From Inia geoffrensis (lineage: Eukaryota; Chordata; Mammalia; Artiodactyla; Iniidae): a DNA stretch of 64,000 nt. This document shows, one piece after another, positions 1-12,351 of the stretch (the stretch's first letter is position 1; the number at the start of each line of letters is the position of its first letter). The translations under genes were made by a program, and so were the position numbers. The stretch spans positions 177,039,494 through 177,103,493 of the forward strand of contig CM070899.1 in the NCBI GenBank assembly GCA_036417435.1, given 5' to 3'. The notes under the pieces are model-generated. The model was not told the DNA's origin and did no database searches. It was given only the letters and a program-made list of their open reading frames with translations.

Positions 1-2111
1 TTTATCTTGGCTGTCCAGACAATACATTTTATTTGGGATTTAATTGTCCTTTACTTCCTCATACCTTCTCCTCCCAATCAATTAATAATCAGTAAGCCTT
101 TAATTAAGCATTCTCATATACAGTGTGTAAGATCCTTTGGTAAAGACACTATTGAATAAAATGTAACAAGGGGATGCGCATTCCATTTGGGAATGTATGT
201 TTACTGTGACTCCTCAGTCGTTCTTTTTTTTACACTTTCCTGAGTTCTTAATCCACTAATGTCAAAATGATCCATCGGGGGAAATGGTGCCCAACTGATG
301 AACCTGTTCCCTGCAAAGTTTCAATGCAATTCCCAAACTCTGTATACTCAAGAGTGGACCTTTCTGTGCAAACTTGTTATTGTTATTCTTCAGATCTGAT
401 CCATCTATGCCATATCACATAACAAATAATTGGCTACAGATGTATCCATTGTATAAACCTTGATTTCACCAAGAAAGAAAGTACATCATAATTACTAGGT
501 TTCTGTTTGGTGATTAATCAGAGAACTTTGAACTTGCCTTCCACAAAACACAGAGGAATATTCCCATGCCATTGCAGAACGTTAGGTATCTCACTGAAAG
601 AACGGGTTGCATGCTCCCTGAAATATTTTAGCAACCTCTGACTCTGCCAAATTGTTTAATACCTACAGGATAACACAAAAGAATTTGAATGGTGTTTCAA
701 TTATAAATGCTTCAGAAGAAATCTAGTGATGTGAATATTACAAGGAAAAAAATCACGGTCCATTTATTGGACTCGATGTGAAATAAGCACACTGCAAACA
801 GTTGCTCTGATTCATGCCTCAAGGCTGTTCTACTTAAGCAGGCTCTCAAGATCCAACAAGTCATCTGGTGACTCAGGCAACTGCTGAGCAGAAAACAAAA
901 TTGCTCAGTCCAGCATGTGTTTCTGAAGCATTTACTGGGTGTAGCTTTTATGATCCAGCTGAATCCTTTTTTTGCAAGACTTGCAACAAACTATTGAATA
1001 ACAAAGCGAAACAAGTCTGTGGCATTCCAGAAGGATCCCCTAATCTAGATATAAAATATGGAAGTTACAACTAATCTGCACAAATGCACATAGGGAGGAC
1101 TGTGCTAGACCAATTTAATAAAAAGGCTAATGCTGGCAAAGTGTATTTAATTTGGTACAGTTTCATCAATTAGTTATACTTGACAAAATCAGAACATAAA
1201 AATATTTTAAAATTTGACGGTTTGGATTAATGAGATCAACTCAATGGACAATCTGCTTAAACCTTATGCATTATTAAGGTTATTAAGAAAATTATAAGCT
1301 ATGGTCTATAGTCTGACATCTTAAAGAATAGGAACTCAAAGCATTTTTATAATTACACCCTGAAACTTTATTCACCTTTTCACTGTTGGATATGATCACA
1401 TGGGCAAACACAGATGGGATTTCTGAAAACTCAGGAATAAAAAGAATTGTGAATCATGAGAAAATGGCTCTACATTTTAACTTTTATAGTGCTTATTTTC
1501 CCCCAGTTTTATTGCGATATAATTGACACAGAGCTCTGTATAAATTTAAGGCATCCCACATAATGACTTGACATATCTATCTATATAATTGCAAAATGAT
1601 TTAGTACTTTTTTTGTATTTAATTTCTGTAGCACTTAATTTCTTAGCTTTGGAAATTTTTGTACTTAAAGCAAATACTTCTTGAAAGGCAATTATTAAAT
1701 TGAGAATAAGAGAGTCTACAAGAAAATAATGACACAAAAAGTTCACTTCCATTTTTATGTCAAATATTGAAACTATATTGGTGCTTAACTATGTATTGGG
1801 GTTTGTTAACTACACTATTTTGAAACCCTTCCATGCCTCCCCCGCAATGTTTATTTTGAAAACAAATAAACCAACAACAACACCAAAAATCTATAGAAAA
1901 GTTGAAAGGATAGTACAATGAAGACATATATTCTTTACCTAAATTCACCACTTTTTAATATTTTATCACATTTGCCTCACCTATTTATCTATCTATGCAC
2001 ATATTCATACAAATATATATCTGAAATATTTTGACTTGATTAAATTCTTTGTTATTCATATATATACACACATGTGGAAGGAAAGAGAGAACGGGAGAAT
2101 TGTTTAAGAAT
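1..2111. other. Upstream desert, left edge
   Basis: Apart from one old L1 3' fragment (1505-1585) I recognise nothing. A 68-codon frame at 868-1074 (+) has a single CxxC pair, no family resemblance and no promoter or splice context. Confidence 0.5.
1505..1585 (-). mobile_element. Old L1 3'-end fragment
   Basis: Antisense L1 3' terminal signature (ttttattgcgatataattgac), continuing into 'ttaaggcatcccacataatgacttgacat'-like sequence. Short and decayed; edges approximate. Confidence 0.6.
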
Positions 2112-2127
2112 AAGGATATCTTTTCTA

Positions 2128-2236
2128 ATTTTACTCTTTTTGCCTTTTTTTTTTTTTGGCCGAGCCGAACAGCATGTGGGATCTTAGTTCCCCGACCAGG
2201 AGTCAAACCTGCGCCCCCTGCACTGGAAGCGCTGAG
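2128..2236 (-). mobile_element. CHR-type SINE, 5'-truncated
   Basis: Reverse-oriented tRNA-derived SINE with a poly(T) end and the body 'catgtgggatcttagttccc'. It is bounded by a perfect 16-bp target-site duplication AAGGATATCTTTTCTA (2112-2127 and 2237-2252). The element stops before the usual promoter end, so it is 5'-truncated. About 17 extra bases lie between the tail and the duplication. Confidence 0.92.
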
Positions 2237-2811
2237 AAGGATATCTTTTCTATAACCTATCCCAGTATAATGATCATACTTAAGAAAATTAACATTAGTT
2301 ATATAATACCATTTAATATACAGTCCATATTTGAATTTCCTCTATTTTTCCCAAAAACGTCTCATAGCTGGGTTTTTTGTTTTCCTAATCTGGGTTCCAA
2401 CCAAGATTGCACTTGGTTATTCTTTAGTTCTAAATTTAGAGCAATTTCCCTGCATTGAAAAACAAAATTCTACATCAGTGACTTTTCTTCCCCAAGAATC
2501 TTGAACAATGTCCCACATTTTGGATTCCTCTAACATGTTTCTTCATTATTATATTTAGATTAATCAAATTTGGTGGATATACTTATATTGCTGGAAAGCA
2601 GTATTTAAAAACAAATCTTGAAATTTCTTTTCTTGATATTATTGCTCCCCTAAATTTCTGGTGTATCAATAAACAAGTTTTGTTTTAAAAAATTATTCTA
2701 TATAATAAACAGCACGGTCCTACTAGCAAATAGAACATGTGTTTCTTTAGTATATATAGTTTTTGTGAGGCCAGAAGATGTGTCTCACAGACTTTCATTT
2801 TAAACCTTCCT

Positions 2812-2956
2812 GGGACTGCCTTGGTGGTCCAGGGGTTAAGACTCCGCCCTTCCAATGTAGGGGCTGTGGGTTCAATCCCTGGTCGGGGAGCTAAGATTCC
2901 ACATGTGGGCGGCACAGCTAAAAAAAAAAAAAAAAAAAAAAAAAAAAGAAAGAAAA
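2812..2956 (+). mobile_element. CHR-type SINE
   Basis: Forward tRNA-like head 'gactgccttggtggtccagg', a B-box-like 'gttcaatccctggtcggg', and an A27 tail. A near-perfect duplication TAAACSTTCCT flanks it (2801-2811, 2957-2967). Confidence 0.95.
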
Positions 2957-2967
2957 TAAACGTTCCT

Positions 2968-4079
2968 AATACCAAGCAAATGCCCGGTATACATAGTTCT
3001 TTATTCTCACTCATGCAGTGAGCACTCGTGGGCACGTATACACAGCTCATCATCTGAACCTTAATGAGTTTACACAGTTGTTGAGAACACACACCATGAA
3101 AATAAACATCAAGTAAACAACACTACAGATAAAGGTACATGGTGGCTTATGACCTTCTGATCTTTAACAATTGTTCTTGTTATTAAAATTGCCATGTGCC
3201 TTTGAGTTACTGGCCGTCACAATTAAACCTATACAATAAGCACAATTCCCTATGACTTCCCCCAAATTTACTAGAGTTTTTAATGAAGCAAGGTTGCAAT
3301 AGGGGAGATTAAATCTCTAATAATTAATGAATTGGTCTAAACATCAACAGAAGTGAATACTTGTCTCCATCAGTATTGTCAAGATCATTATTGAATCACA
3401 TTTCCTGCGTTACCACAAGATTTATTACTCATCCAGATTATTAGGATCTGATGGAGATCTTTGACTTAACTTTGAGGTTGGGATCTCACCAGCTAATTTA
3501 ACATTAGCTGTTCACTTACAGAAAGAAATAATCCTAGAATCGTGAAACTGATAGAAATTTCAAAAGGACATTGTATACATTTCTTATCATTAGGTCAAAA
3601 CTCTCCTATCTGGCAGCTGAATATCTACCCTATTTGTAACAATCCTTTGCATAGTGGTTTTCTATGGCTTTTTGGGTAAAGTACTCCATTGTGAGTATAT
3701 TTTATATTTACCTTAAATTCTTTCTATATGTAACCGAACAGTACCCCATGGGAGCCTTCCTGGGACAGGCTTTCCCCCATATCTTCTGCTTTAGATCCTC
3801 TCTGAAATACCTAGATAATAGTATTTGATGCACATTACCTGAGTTGTTTTGCAGATGTAAAAAAAAAAAAACCCTCTGCAACAAATGGTAGATGTTAACT
3901 TCTTGATGACCATGAGCACACAGCCCCCAGGCCTCCTGGAGGCTAAGGACTGATGATGTTAACCCCTGTGACACTCCCCCCCACCCCCTCAGCCACCACA
4001 CGGTCAGCCAATCAGAGAATGGTGCAAAGCTGATCACACCCCCTGTGACCCGCCCCACCCCCATTCCCCTGGCCCCCAC
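2968..4079. other. Unrecognised intergenic sequence
   Basis: AT-rich until about 3.9 kb, then a C-rich patch (3970-4079) with runs such as 'cactcccccccca'. No gene or clear repeat. Confidence 0.5.
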
Positions 4080-4092
4080 TTACCTGGCTTTT

Positions 4093-4825
4093 TTGTTTTT
4101 TAATTGTTAATGATTTATTCATATATTGCTCACAAGAGTTCTCTTTTGGTCAGTTTAGTGATAAACCGTCTCCAATATTTATGAAAATCTTATGCTCAAT
4201 CTTTGGGGGTTTTTTACTCGTATTATCTACAGAGATAGAAATCTTATATGGGCAATAAGAGTTATAAAGAAATTCCTTGCCATGGAGTGAGTTGTATATA
4301 ACAAATTGAGTTAGAAATGTACCAAAGTGAAATAAATTGGATTAGAATGAATCTATTTAGAAACTTTATTTCATTTGAATTCAGATTCACTATGAAGCCA
4401 GAACAGTGCTGGCTTGATCTATTATGGCTTCTAAGACCACAACACCCTGTGGTCCCTCATGAGCTCAATGCCATGGCTCGGGGCTCAGTAGGGGCTGTCT
4501 CCCCTACACCCACCCCCACTGTCCCCTGCAGTCTGTGGCAAATGACATCCACAGTTCTTTCAATTCAGTTCAGCCAAACTTTATGGAGCGTCAGGCTCTA
4601 TGCTTGGGGGGTTTGGGGATTTTTGTTTGTTTGTTTGTTTTGTTTTGTTTTGAACATCTTTATTGGAGTATAATTGCTTTACAATGGTGTGTTAGCTTCT
4701 GCTGTATATCACAGTGAATCAGCTCTACATATACATATATCCCCATATCTCTTCCCTCTTGCGTCTCCCTCCCTCTCACCCCTCTAGGTGGTCACAAAGC
4801 ACCGAGCTGATCTCCCTGTGCTATG
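4093..4825 (-). mobile_element. 5'-truncated L1 insertion carrying a ~510-bp 3' transduction
   Basis: Perfect 13-bp duplication TTACCTGGCTTTT (4080-4092 and 4826-4838) brackets 733 bp. On the minus strand it begins with about 170 bp of L1 3' end (4657-4825), then the L1 A-rich tail (4621-4656). About 510 bp of non-L1 sequence follows and ends with AATAAA (4114-4119 complement) and a second A-rich tail next to the duplication. No duplication flanks the L1 part alone, which supports one event with read-through to a downstream poly(A) signal. Confidence 0.8.
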
Positions 4826-5431
4826 TTACCTGGCTTTTAAAAGTGCTTTGTCAAAACCCTTCGGGGAGTTAGGGGCTTTTAGGCCATGAGCAACCTGTCT
4901 CCTTGCATGGCCTTGTACTAAACCTTTCTCTGCTCCGAACTCTGACCTTTCAGCTTGTTTGGCCTCACTGTGTGTCGGGCACACGAACTTGCGTTAACAT
5001 ATATGGTAGCTTAGAGACAATAGCTATCCTTAAGTTGAAAGTTTTTTCTCAAGTTTGGACTCACTCTATTGGCTGCAGACAGAATAAACAGCGTCTCATT
5101 AGCCTTTCCTCATGGGTCTTGTTTCCCAAACCTTTAATCATTTTTATGGTTTTCCTTTAAACTCTCTCCAAGTTTTCCATCCCCTTTTAGATACAAAGCC
5201 GAGAATATAGTATTTGCAAGGATATGATTTGTACCAAATTTAGAGGACAATTACTGCACAGTTCTTACATTCTGTGCTCTAAGATTTGTTAATTGTTTTC
5301 AAAAATTATCAGACTTTCCATAAAAAACTACCAAGATCCCGAGGAGTAGTCTTGAATACTGTATGGTCATGTTTTAAAACTCATTTGACCTTGGCCCACT
5401 TTAGTGGGACAAAAGCCGTCAAAGCCCACCT

Positions 5432-5771
5432 CAGGGACTTCCCTGGTGTTGCAGTGGTTAAGAATCTGCCTGCCCACACAAGTTCGAGCCCTGGTCGGGG
5501 AAGATCCCACATGCCACAGAGCAACTAAGCCCGTGTGCCACAATTACTAGCCTGCACTCTAGAGCCTTTGAGCCACAACTACTGAGCCTGCGTGCCTAGA
5601 GCCTGTGCTCTGCAACAAGAGAAGCCACCTCAATGAGAAACCTACGCACTGCAATGAAGAGTAGCCCCTGCTCGCCACAACTAGAGAAAGCCCATGCGCA
5701 GCAACAAAGACCCACGGTGGCCAAAACTAAAAATAAATAAACAAACAAATAAATAAATTTATTAAAAAAAA
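5432..5771 (+). mobile_element. CHR-2-type SINE, long form
   Basis: Full-length long form from 'gacttccctggtg' through 'gcaactaagcccgtg' and 'caacaagagaagccac' to an A-rich (AAATAAA)n tail. Perfect 11-bp duplication AAAGCCCACCT (5421-5431, 5772-5782). Confidence 0.96.
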
Positions 5772-6274
5772 AAAGCCCACCTAAGTCTCACTTTCAGTGA
5801 AAAAGTTACTCAAAACTGCAGAAACATCTCAGAAAGAATTATAAGGTTAATTCCTTTGAGCCACAATGCATTCATGTCTTAAGGTCTAGTTACTGCAAAA
5901 TTACAGGCCCAGAAGGGCTGATGCAGATTTATATTACTGCTTACTCTGGAGTTAACCAAACAATGCACAACTGCTACACGCGTTCTGAGGAAGCTACACC
6001 GAAGTCTTTTATATTTAAAAGGAAGATGACCCAACATTAAAAATCACAATGAACTCAAAACTCTGTTGATCATGACGTGATAACATGGTAACCTTCTGGA
6101 AAATCGTGGAAATTTTAATCACGTGCGAGTATGGGTTTGCAGTGAGAGCCTCTGCATCGTTGCCATTCATTTCGTAGCAGGGAAAGCTCCTGGTGGATAA
6201 CTGAGGACTGTCTTTGGGAAACTCTAGCAATACGTTAATTTTCTTTGCTAGTAATATTAGCCAAGCTATCATTT

Positions 6275-6480
6275 ACTCAGTGCTTACTATGTGTCGGACA
6301 GTTTATTACATCCCCTGTACACATTTTCTCCTTTAAATCACATCAGCTTTGTGAGGGACATGTTATTAGTATAGCCTATTTATAGATGAGCCAATTGAGG
6401 CCCAAGTATACATGGTTAGTGAATGTCAGAAAGAAGATTCAGACCCAAGTATTTCCAACCTAGTATAACTATTGTTATAC
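6275..6480 (-). mobile_element. MIR SINE
   Basis: Antisense MIR pattern: 'cagtgcttactatgtgtcgg', then 'tatttatagatgagccaattgaggc'-like core and 'gtgaatgtcagaaag'. Diverged; edges approximate. Confidence 0.75.
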
Positions 6481-6661
6481 TGCCTACGCATATTAAATTT
6501 CAGTAATTTAATAGTTTACTAAAAGCAAAACTCATTCTTATTTTAAAATGAAGTTCTCCGAAGATGTACAGCATTCATGTGTAAAATCAGAAGAAAGGAC
6601 TAGCGTTTTTAGATGGGTTCTTGGTCCCAGGAGCATGTTTTAAAACCACTGCTCTACAGCA

Positions 6662-6858
6662 CTTACACATAAAATAGATAAACAAGGATTTACTGTATAG
6701 CACTGGAAACTATATTCAGCATCTTTTAATAACCTATAATGGAAAAGAATTTGAAAAAAAAATGTATATAACTGAATCAGTTTGCTGTATACCTGAAATG
6801 AATACAATATTGTAAACCAACTATAGTTCTATATAAATAGATAAACAAATAAATAAGA
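6662..6858 (+). mobile_element. L1 3'-end fragment
   Basis: Sense L1 3' UTR: 'aaggatttactgtatagcac', 'aactgaatcagtttgctgta', ending 'caactatagttc' and an A-rich (AAAT)n tail. Strongly 5'-truncated. Confidence 0.85.
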
Positions 6859-6888
6859 ATTACTGCTGGGATTTCTGTACTGGATGAC

Positions 6889-7018
6889 CTTTTTTTTTTT
6901 TTTAATTTTTAAAAATTTTGGCCATGCCGTGTGGCTTCAGGACCCAGAACAGGGATTGAACCCAGCCCCCCTGCAGTGGAAGGGTGGAGTCGTAACTACT
7001 GGACCACCAGGGAAGTCC
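6889..7018 (-). mobile_element. CHR-type SINE
   Basis: Reverse SINE with poly(T), 'ggccatgccgtgtggcttc' and 'ccaccagggaagtcc'. Duplication CTGGATGAC (6880-6888, 7019-7027). Confidence 0.95.
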
Positions 7019-8719
7019 CTGGATGACTTTTAATGTTTTAGAACCTAGGCAAGGTTAAAAGACTGGAATTCATTTTAAAAGGCAATGTTGGCTGTTGCTT
7101 CCCTGAAAGTGGCTCTGAGGACCACAGGCAAAACCTCCTGCCCATAAGCCCCAGAAGGAGGGGCCCTATGCATGGGGGACCTTGCTCGGCTCTTCTCCAG
7201 CTGTAACCTCTAGGTGAGGAGGTGGGTCCAAAGAGATGTGTCTGCCCAACACCCATGCCTTCTCCTTCTAGATTATGCTCCTAAGTACTCGGGATCCCAG
7301 CTTTTCCTACCCAAACGGCTTCAGGTTGATTTACAGGGTTTGTCTTTACGTCATCTGGGGTCTCTTTCCCCAGCAGCAGATTGTGCAGCCAGGACCCTGG
7401 CGGGTGATGCTTAGTGCAGAGCTCTGATCCACTAGAAGCTCAAGAGCCTTCACTGTGTGGGAAGAGGAGGGCCAGCAAGGTCCCTGTGCAGCCCCCCTTG
7501 GCTTCTAATGCCAAGGAGTCAGAGGCACCTCTGAGATGGAAGTCTCGCCTCCCAGGTTGTCACAAAAGTATGTTCATCAAAGTATACAGATTGAATGCAA
7601 TCTGTTTAACAATGTGCTAGCTTGGTGTATAGTCAAGTATTTAGTCATATGGCACGTGGGCTACAATTTTACTCATGCCCTGGCCCACAAATAACAGGAG
7701 CAGCCATGCCCCTGATTGCATAAAACAGGGCCTCTCCCAGAATCATTATGACTGTTGTCAAACCCAAGTTCCTGTGCCCACAGTGAGGCCAAACAAACTG
7801 AAATGTCGGAGCTGGAGCAGAGGAAGGTTAGTATAGCAAGGGTCAAGGAAGGAGAACAGGAAGCTCACGCCCCCAAAATCCAGAGTCCCCAGTGGTTTTC
7901 GGGGAAGAGTTTTTATAGCTAAACTTTGGGTGGAGGGCTACAGGGTGACTTTCTTCTGATTGGTTGGCAGTGAGGTTTGTGCTCCAAGAATCTTGTGCTC
8001 AGCCTGAAGTTACTATCCTCCAGCTTGGCGGCTGGGTGGGTGGGTGGGGGCTTAGTTCCTGCAGAAGAACTCAAAGGTATATTGCTATGTATATTCCTTG
8101 AGAAGGAACTAGGACTCTGTTTTCTCACTGCACTATTGTTTCTTCACTGCTTTTCCTTTGTTTGTGCATTCTCTCCCTTCCCTGATTAGAAACTGTTTGA
8201 TGCAAATCTGCCCTTTGGAACTCAGGGAAGGTCTAGGAGCCTGAAGCCTTTTCCTACAAACAGAAACGGGGGACAAGGTAAGGCTTTTGTATCAGGGAGG
8301 ACCCCTCAGGGTGCTGCTTGATTTCAATTACACTTATAACAAAGGCACAAATGTTAGAGTGCTAATTTTCTGATGCACTTCATCAGCATAAAAATCCATT
8401 TTTGGAAGCAGTGGAGTCTGGATTGCCAGACCCTATTTGAACTCCCACTGTTGCATCCCTTACCCACTTGACCTCTGGGAAGCTTCTTTTGTAAGCCTGT
8501 CTGGAAACTGGCTGAGTCAGGATTAAATGGGAACATCCATGAAGTACTTTTGGCACCTGCTACATAGCAGTGCTCACTGCAAGTGCTGGGACTAGTGGCT
8601 TGAAAATCCACAGCTTTTGTCTTTGACCTGTTTTCACATTACCTTTCACATTTAGGGTCGAAGACTGTAGAATAATTAAGCTGAAAGAATATGTAATCGT
8701 TTTGCAGAACATAATATTT

Positions 8720-8915
8720 AGGAGAACAAACTTTGGGCTCAAACTGACCTGAGTTCTGGTCTCCCTCTACCCCCTGCCAGATATATAAGTCACTGAACCT
8801 TTTTGAGACTCAGAGTCCTCAGTTATAAAATGACATTAATCATAGTAACTAATTCATTGCACTATCATAAGGATTCAATGAGAAAAATTTGCAAAAATGC
8901 TTGTCACACAAAAAG
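8720..8915 (+). mobile_element. MIR SINE
   Basis: MIR core order is visible: 'gggctcaaactgacctgagttc', 'agtcactgaacctttttgag', 'cctcagttataaaatg', 'aaggattcaatgag', 'tgcttgtcacac'. Confidence 0.8.
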
Positions 8916-8950
8916 TTGATTATCTTCTTTAAGTGTTATACTTCAAACCT

Positions 8951-8998
8951 ATATTGAATTACATTCAATATAATATTCTATTGAATTTTATTCAATAG
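8951..8998. repeat. Two tandem perfect hairpins
   Basis: ATATTGAAT-tac-ATTCAATAT (8951-8971) is followed 6 bases later by CTATTGAAT-ttt-ATTCAATAG (8978-8998). Each has 9-bp perfect arms and a 3-base loop, and their cores are nearly identical. Confidence 0.95.
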
Positions 8999-10229
8999 AC
9001 AATTTCTCTAATTTACTGGGATATTCTGAATATTGGTGAGATCTACCAAATGAAAATCAAATTTGTGTGCAATTATTTGGTAAATGCAGGACAGATGCTT
9101 TTTCTAAATGTTGTTGCTGTTATGTGGTTGTTTTTGTTTTCTCTGGAGAACTGTATTATCCTCTGCGTTTGATTCCATTTATACTGCTGACAGAACCTTG
9201 TCTTTCATACTTGGACCTTCAAATGAAAGATAATTATCACCCAAACAAAATCATAAAATACGGTGTCATTTCCAGCCCTTTTAAAGGCCCAAGAAAATAG
9301 CGATCATATTTGAAGTCAAAGTAAAATGTGACAGAAGCGCTGAGAAAAAGAGAGGTATGTGCTTTTTTGAAGTCTCTGGAACTTTCCTTGACAGTCACAT
9401 GCATGTCTTCCTTTCTTCCTTGTGAGCACTTTGTGAAGAGCCGTGACCTTGAATTCATTCAGAGGGACACAGAGACCCATGGAGCTTGGCTCAGCGCATG
9501 GGAATTCCGCAGACACACAAAGTCCAAGAACCAGAGCTACTCGGACACAGGCTGACACTTCATTTAGATTGTGACTAGTACAGTTTGGAGAGATAAAGCG
9601 CCAGTGACTCGGATTCCCTTTTCCTTTTCTCCTTCCTCTTCCAAAGAGATTATTTAACAGTCTGTTTACACACCTAGCACTTGTTCACTCTAATAATAGC
9701 CCCTGAGCCTGAATCCTCCTGCGTCACTGCCTGTCATACAGCGTCTTCAGCTGTTTCCACAACTTGCGTGGCTGGCTCTCAGTGCTATCTGGAAACCTCC
9801 AGGAATGTGCAGGGTAATCGGTGATTTTAATTTTAACCATGCATGACATGAGGGATCTTCTATTTATCTCCAGTGACCTGTCTTTAAAATACAGAGTGTA
9901 AGGATGAAAGAAAACCAGGAGAAAACTTTGGTGTGAACCCCTGTGCAATAATATATGTGGGTACATACAAATATATTTTAAATATATTCACACAAAATGC
10001 ACATTACTACTATTACTACAACATGTCGTAGTATCAATTTGCTTACACAATTGGGACAAATACCTGTATAGATTAAAGCTGTTATTCAATGGGCTTCTGG
10101 GGTGCTGAGAGTGTCCAGTTTCTTGATCCTGTGCTAGTTACATGAGTGATTTCAGTTTGTGAAAATCCATTGAACAAAAGGCTTACTGTGTGTGCATTTT
10201 TCTGTATTACATTTCAATAAACAGTTTTA

Positions 10230-10363
10230 TTTATTTATTAATTTACTTGGCCACGCCCTGCTGGCATGCAGGGTCTCCCACCCCCCGACCAGGGATCGAA
10301 CCTGAGTCCCCTGTAGTGGAAGGGCAGAGTCTTAACCACTGGACTGCCAGGGAAGTCCTCAGC
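10230..10363 (-). mobile_element. CHR-type SINE
   Basis: Reverse SINE with (TTTA)n end and 'gaccagggatcgaacc'. Duplication AAACAGTTTTA (10219-10229, 10364-10374). Confidence 0.95.
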
Positions 10364-10814
10364 AAACAGTTTTAAACATTTACTATTTAATCTCAGTTTT
10401 TTGAGGAAAAATGTGATCAAGTGCAACAGCATACCATATACACAAGACAATACATATCTGAACTGTATCAAAGACCAAATAATGTTTGAAAATTTTACAA
10501 AGTCCAATAGACCTAAATCTCTCATTTAAAGGGGGGTTCTATTTTATCTTTGAGAAATTTCCCTCTCCAAAACCAAAATAACATTTCTTATCTCCTCACA
10601 ATTATAGCGATATAATGAATTGAATTTTAAAATAACTCCTCCCTTTGGTCTAACATATTTTTGTTGTAAAAAAGTCTTAAAAACTAAACTGGTACATATT
10701 CTCTGCAGGGCAATATCTATAAAAATACAAGATGTTCATGAATTCTATGAAGAAACTTTGCTTTAGGAATTATTCTAGAAGTACACTGCGAAGTCTGTGG
10801 CAGTTTTGATATTT

Positions 10815-11515
10815 AGTCATTCATACACTCAACATGCAATTGACATATTTATTGAGTATCTACTCCATAGTAGGTGTGAGGCTGGGTTCTGGGGATACAT
10901 TAGTGAACAGGACAGCTGTAGTCCAGCTTTTTTTTTTTTTCAAATTTATTGGTAACTTATTATATTATAGAGTATATGCTCCAAGGAAAAGAAAAGGATT
11001 TTAAGATTGGATAGTAAATACTTAAGTATTTTAAAACTTCACATAGTGTCTGTGTATAAAGAGACATTTAAAAAGTAAGGGTAGGATAAGATTGAGAAAT
11101 TAAGGAAAAGCAAGCTGATATAACTACTGATACACTTACTGATGAGCCTCATTAAGAAGTTGGACAGTAGGGATCCTTGTTCCCCTCTTCTTGTCGCAAA
11201 CATGGGCAAATGTCTAGGGCAAGAGCTTTCATTACTGCACTGCAGATGCGTTTCTGTCTTTCCATCCAGCCTGGCCACTACTGTTCTGCCTCTTCCAGGA
11301 AGCCACTTTTCCATCACCAAAACTGTTGGACCTGTGATTTGATAATTCCCTTCTTAGCCTGTTTGTATTGGTTCCCTTTGTCCCTGAGTCTCTCAGGGGT
11401 GACACGTGGAGTCTGCACATAGGTTGGGTTGTCCTTGTAGTCCAGCTTTGATGGAGGACTCCCACAAATTTTATATGCCAGAAGAGAACACAGATATCAA
11501 ACAAGTCACATAATT
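10815..11515 (-). mobile_element. L2 3'-end relic split by a retrocopy
   Basis: The left part resembles antisense L2 3' sequence ('tattgagtatctactccatag', 'ggggatacattagtgaacag'). It resumes after the inserted retrocopy ('gatggaggactcccaca'). Diverged; the family call is from memory. Confidence 0.6.
10931..11435 (-). pseudogene. Processed pseudogene of unidentified parent
   Basis: A perfect 14-bp duplication TGTAGTCCAGCTTT (10917-10930 and 11436-11449) brackets 505 bp. Reading the minus strand, the insert ends with AATAAA about 6 bases before a poly(A) run of about 10, the hallmark of an L1-mobilised mRNA. The minus strand holds two overlapping broken frames (up to ~90 codons) with no motif I recognise. 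The 5' end is a basic stretch containing 'CVQTP'-like and 'RLRDKGNQYKQAKKG'-like residues in one frame. Parent gene unknown; it may be mostly 3' UTR. Confidence 0.85.
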
Positions 11516-11978
11516 CATGATTTGGTTACACATTTAATTTAAAATTACAAAAAAACCCCCCAAACCCCACAACATCTAAAACATGACAAATTATTCAAAT
11601 TATATTTAATCAAATATTATTTAATCCCAAATGAAGGAGAAGTACGGGCCATTATGATTATGAAAACACGCAAATAAAAGATGTGGACCAATCTGGAGAA
11701 GTGAAATAGGAAAAAAAAATTTGGGAACGAACTAAAGATCATGAAAGGTTAAGAGTTTTAAACCATTTTGACAAATCTGTAAATAGAATCATATACAGCT
11801 GTCTTAAAGAATTAGACAGCTGAAAAGTGTGTAAATATGCCCAAGATAAATTATAAATTTGAAAAAGCAAGTTGCAAAATAGTATGTGCTGTGGTGTTGT
11901 CCTATACTTGTAAATGAAAACAGTTATAACATACAGTTTTATGTATCTAATACAAAATGAAAATATAAAATATGAATA

Positions 11979-11980
<2 letters not shown>

Positions 11981-12009
<29 letters not shown>
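11981..12009 (+). repeat. (TG)n microsatellite
   Basis: About 14 uninterrupted TG units. Confidence 0.98.
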
Positions 12010-12015
<6 letters not shown>

Positions 12016-12301
12016 GTGGTTGGATGTTCACCATAATCTGCTTTTAACTTTTGCCTGGGCATCTGTGTAGACATTTCCCAGCTTTCTTTGCAGTGAGGTG
12101 TGGTCAAGTGACTACAATCTCACAATAGAATATGGCTTGAAGTAGTGGGTGGGTCTAGGGTCTTGCACCCTACTTTCTCTTCTTCCTTTCCACCAATTGG
12201 AACCTGGACTTGATGGTGGCCTATCTCTATGACAATATCATGGGGATGGCAGAGCAATGGCTTGGAAGGAGCCTGGGTCCTTAAATGACCATATGGAGTA
12301 G

Positions 12302-12339
12302 AATTTCCCTAACAGCTGGAAATTTCCCTAACAGGTGGA
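12302..12339 (+). repeat. 19-bp tandem duplication
   Basis: Two adjacent copies of AATTTCCCTAACAGSTGGA with a single C/G difference. Confidence 0.95.
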
Positions 12340-12351
12340 ATTTTCACCTTA

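Larger units (their letters stand above)
7028..10218. other. Mostly unique intergenic sequence
   Basis: Contains one MIR (8720-8915) and the twin hairpins at 8951-8998. The 7.0-8.3 kb part is less AT-rich and has several short frames (60-85 codons) on both strands. None shows a family motif or codon bias. Confidence 0.5.

Noticed and set aside
868..1074. 68-codon frame with a CxxC pair
   Set aside because: Too short, no family resemblance, no codon bias, and no promoter or splice context.
2812..2956. tRNA-like A/B-box sequences
   Set aside because: The tRNA-related parts belong to SINEs. None can fold as a complete tRNA with a proper 3' end, so no tRNA gene is called.
4317..4673. 118-codon frame inside the transduced tract
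   Set aside because: It reads from the transduced segment into antisense L1 and its tail; a chance frame.
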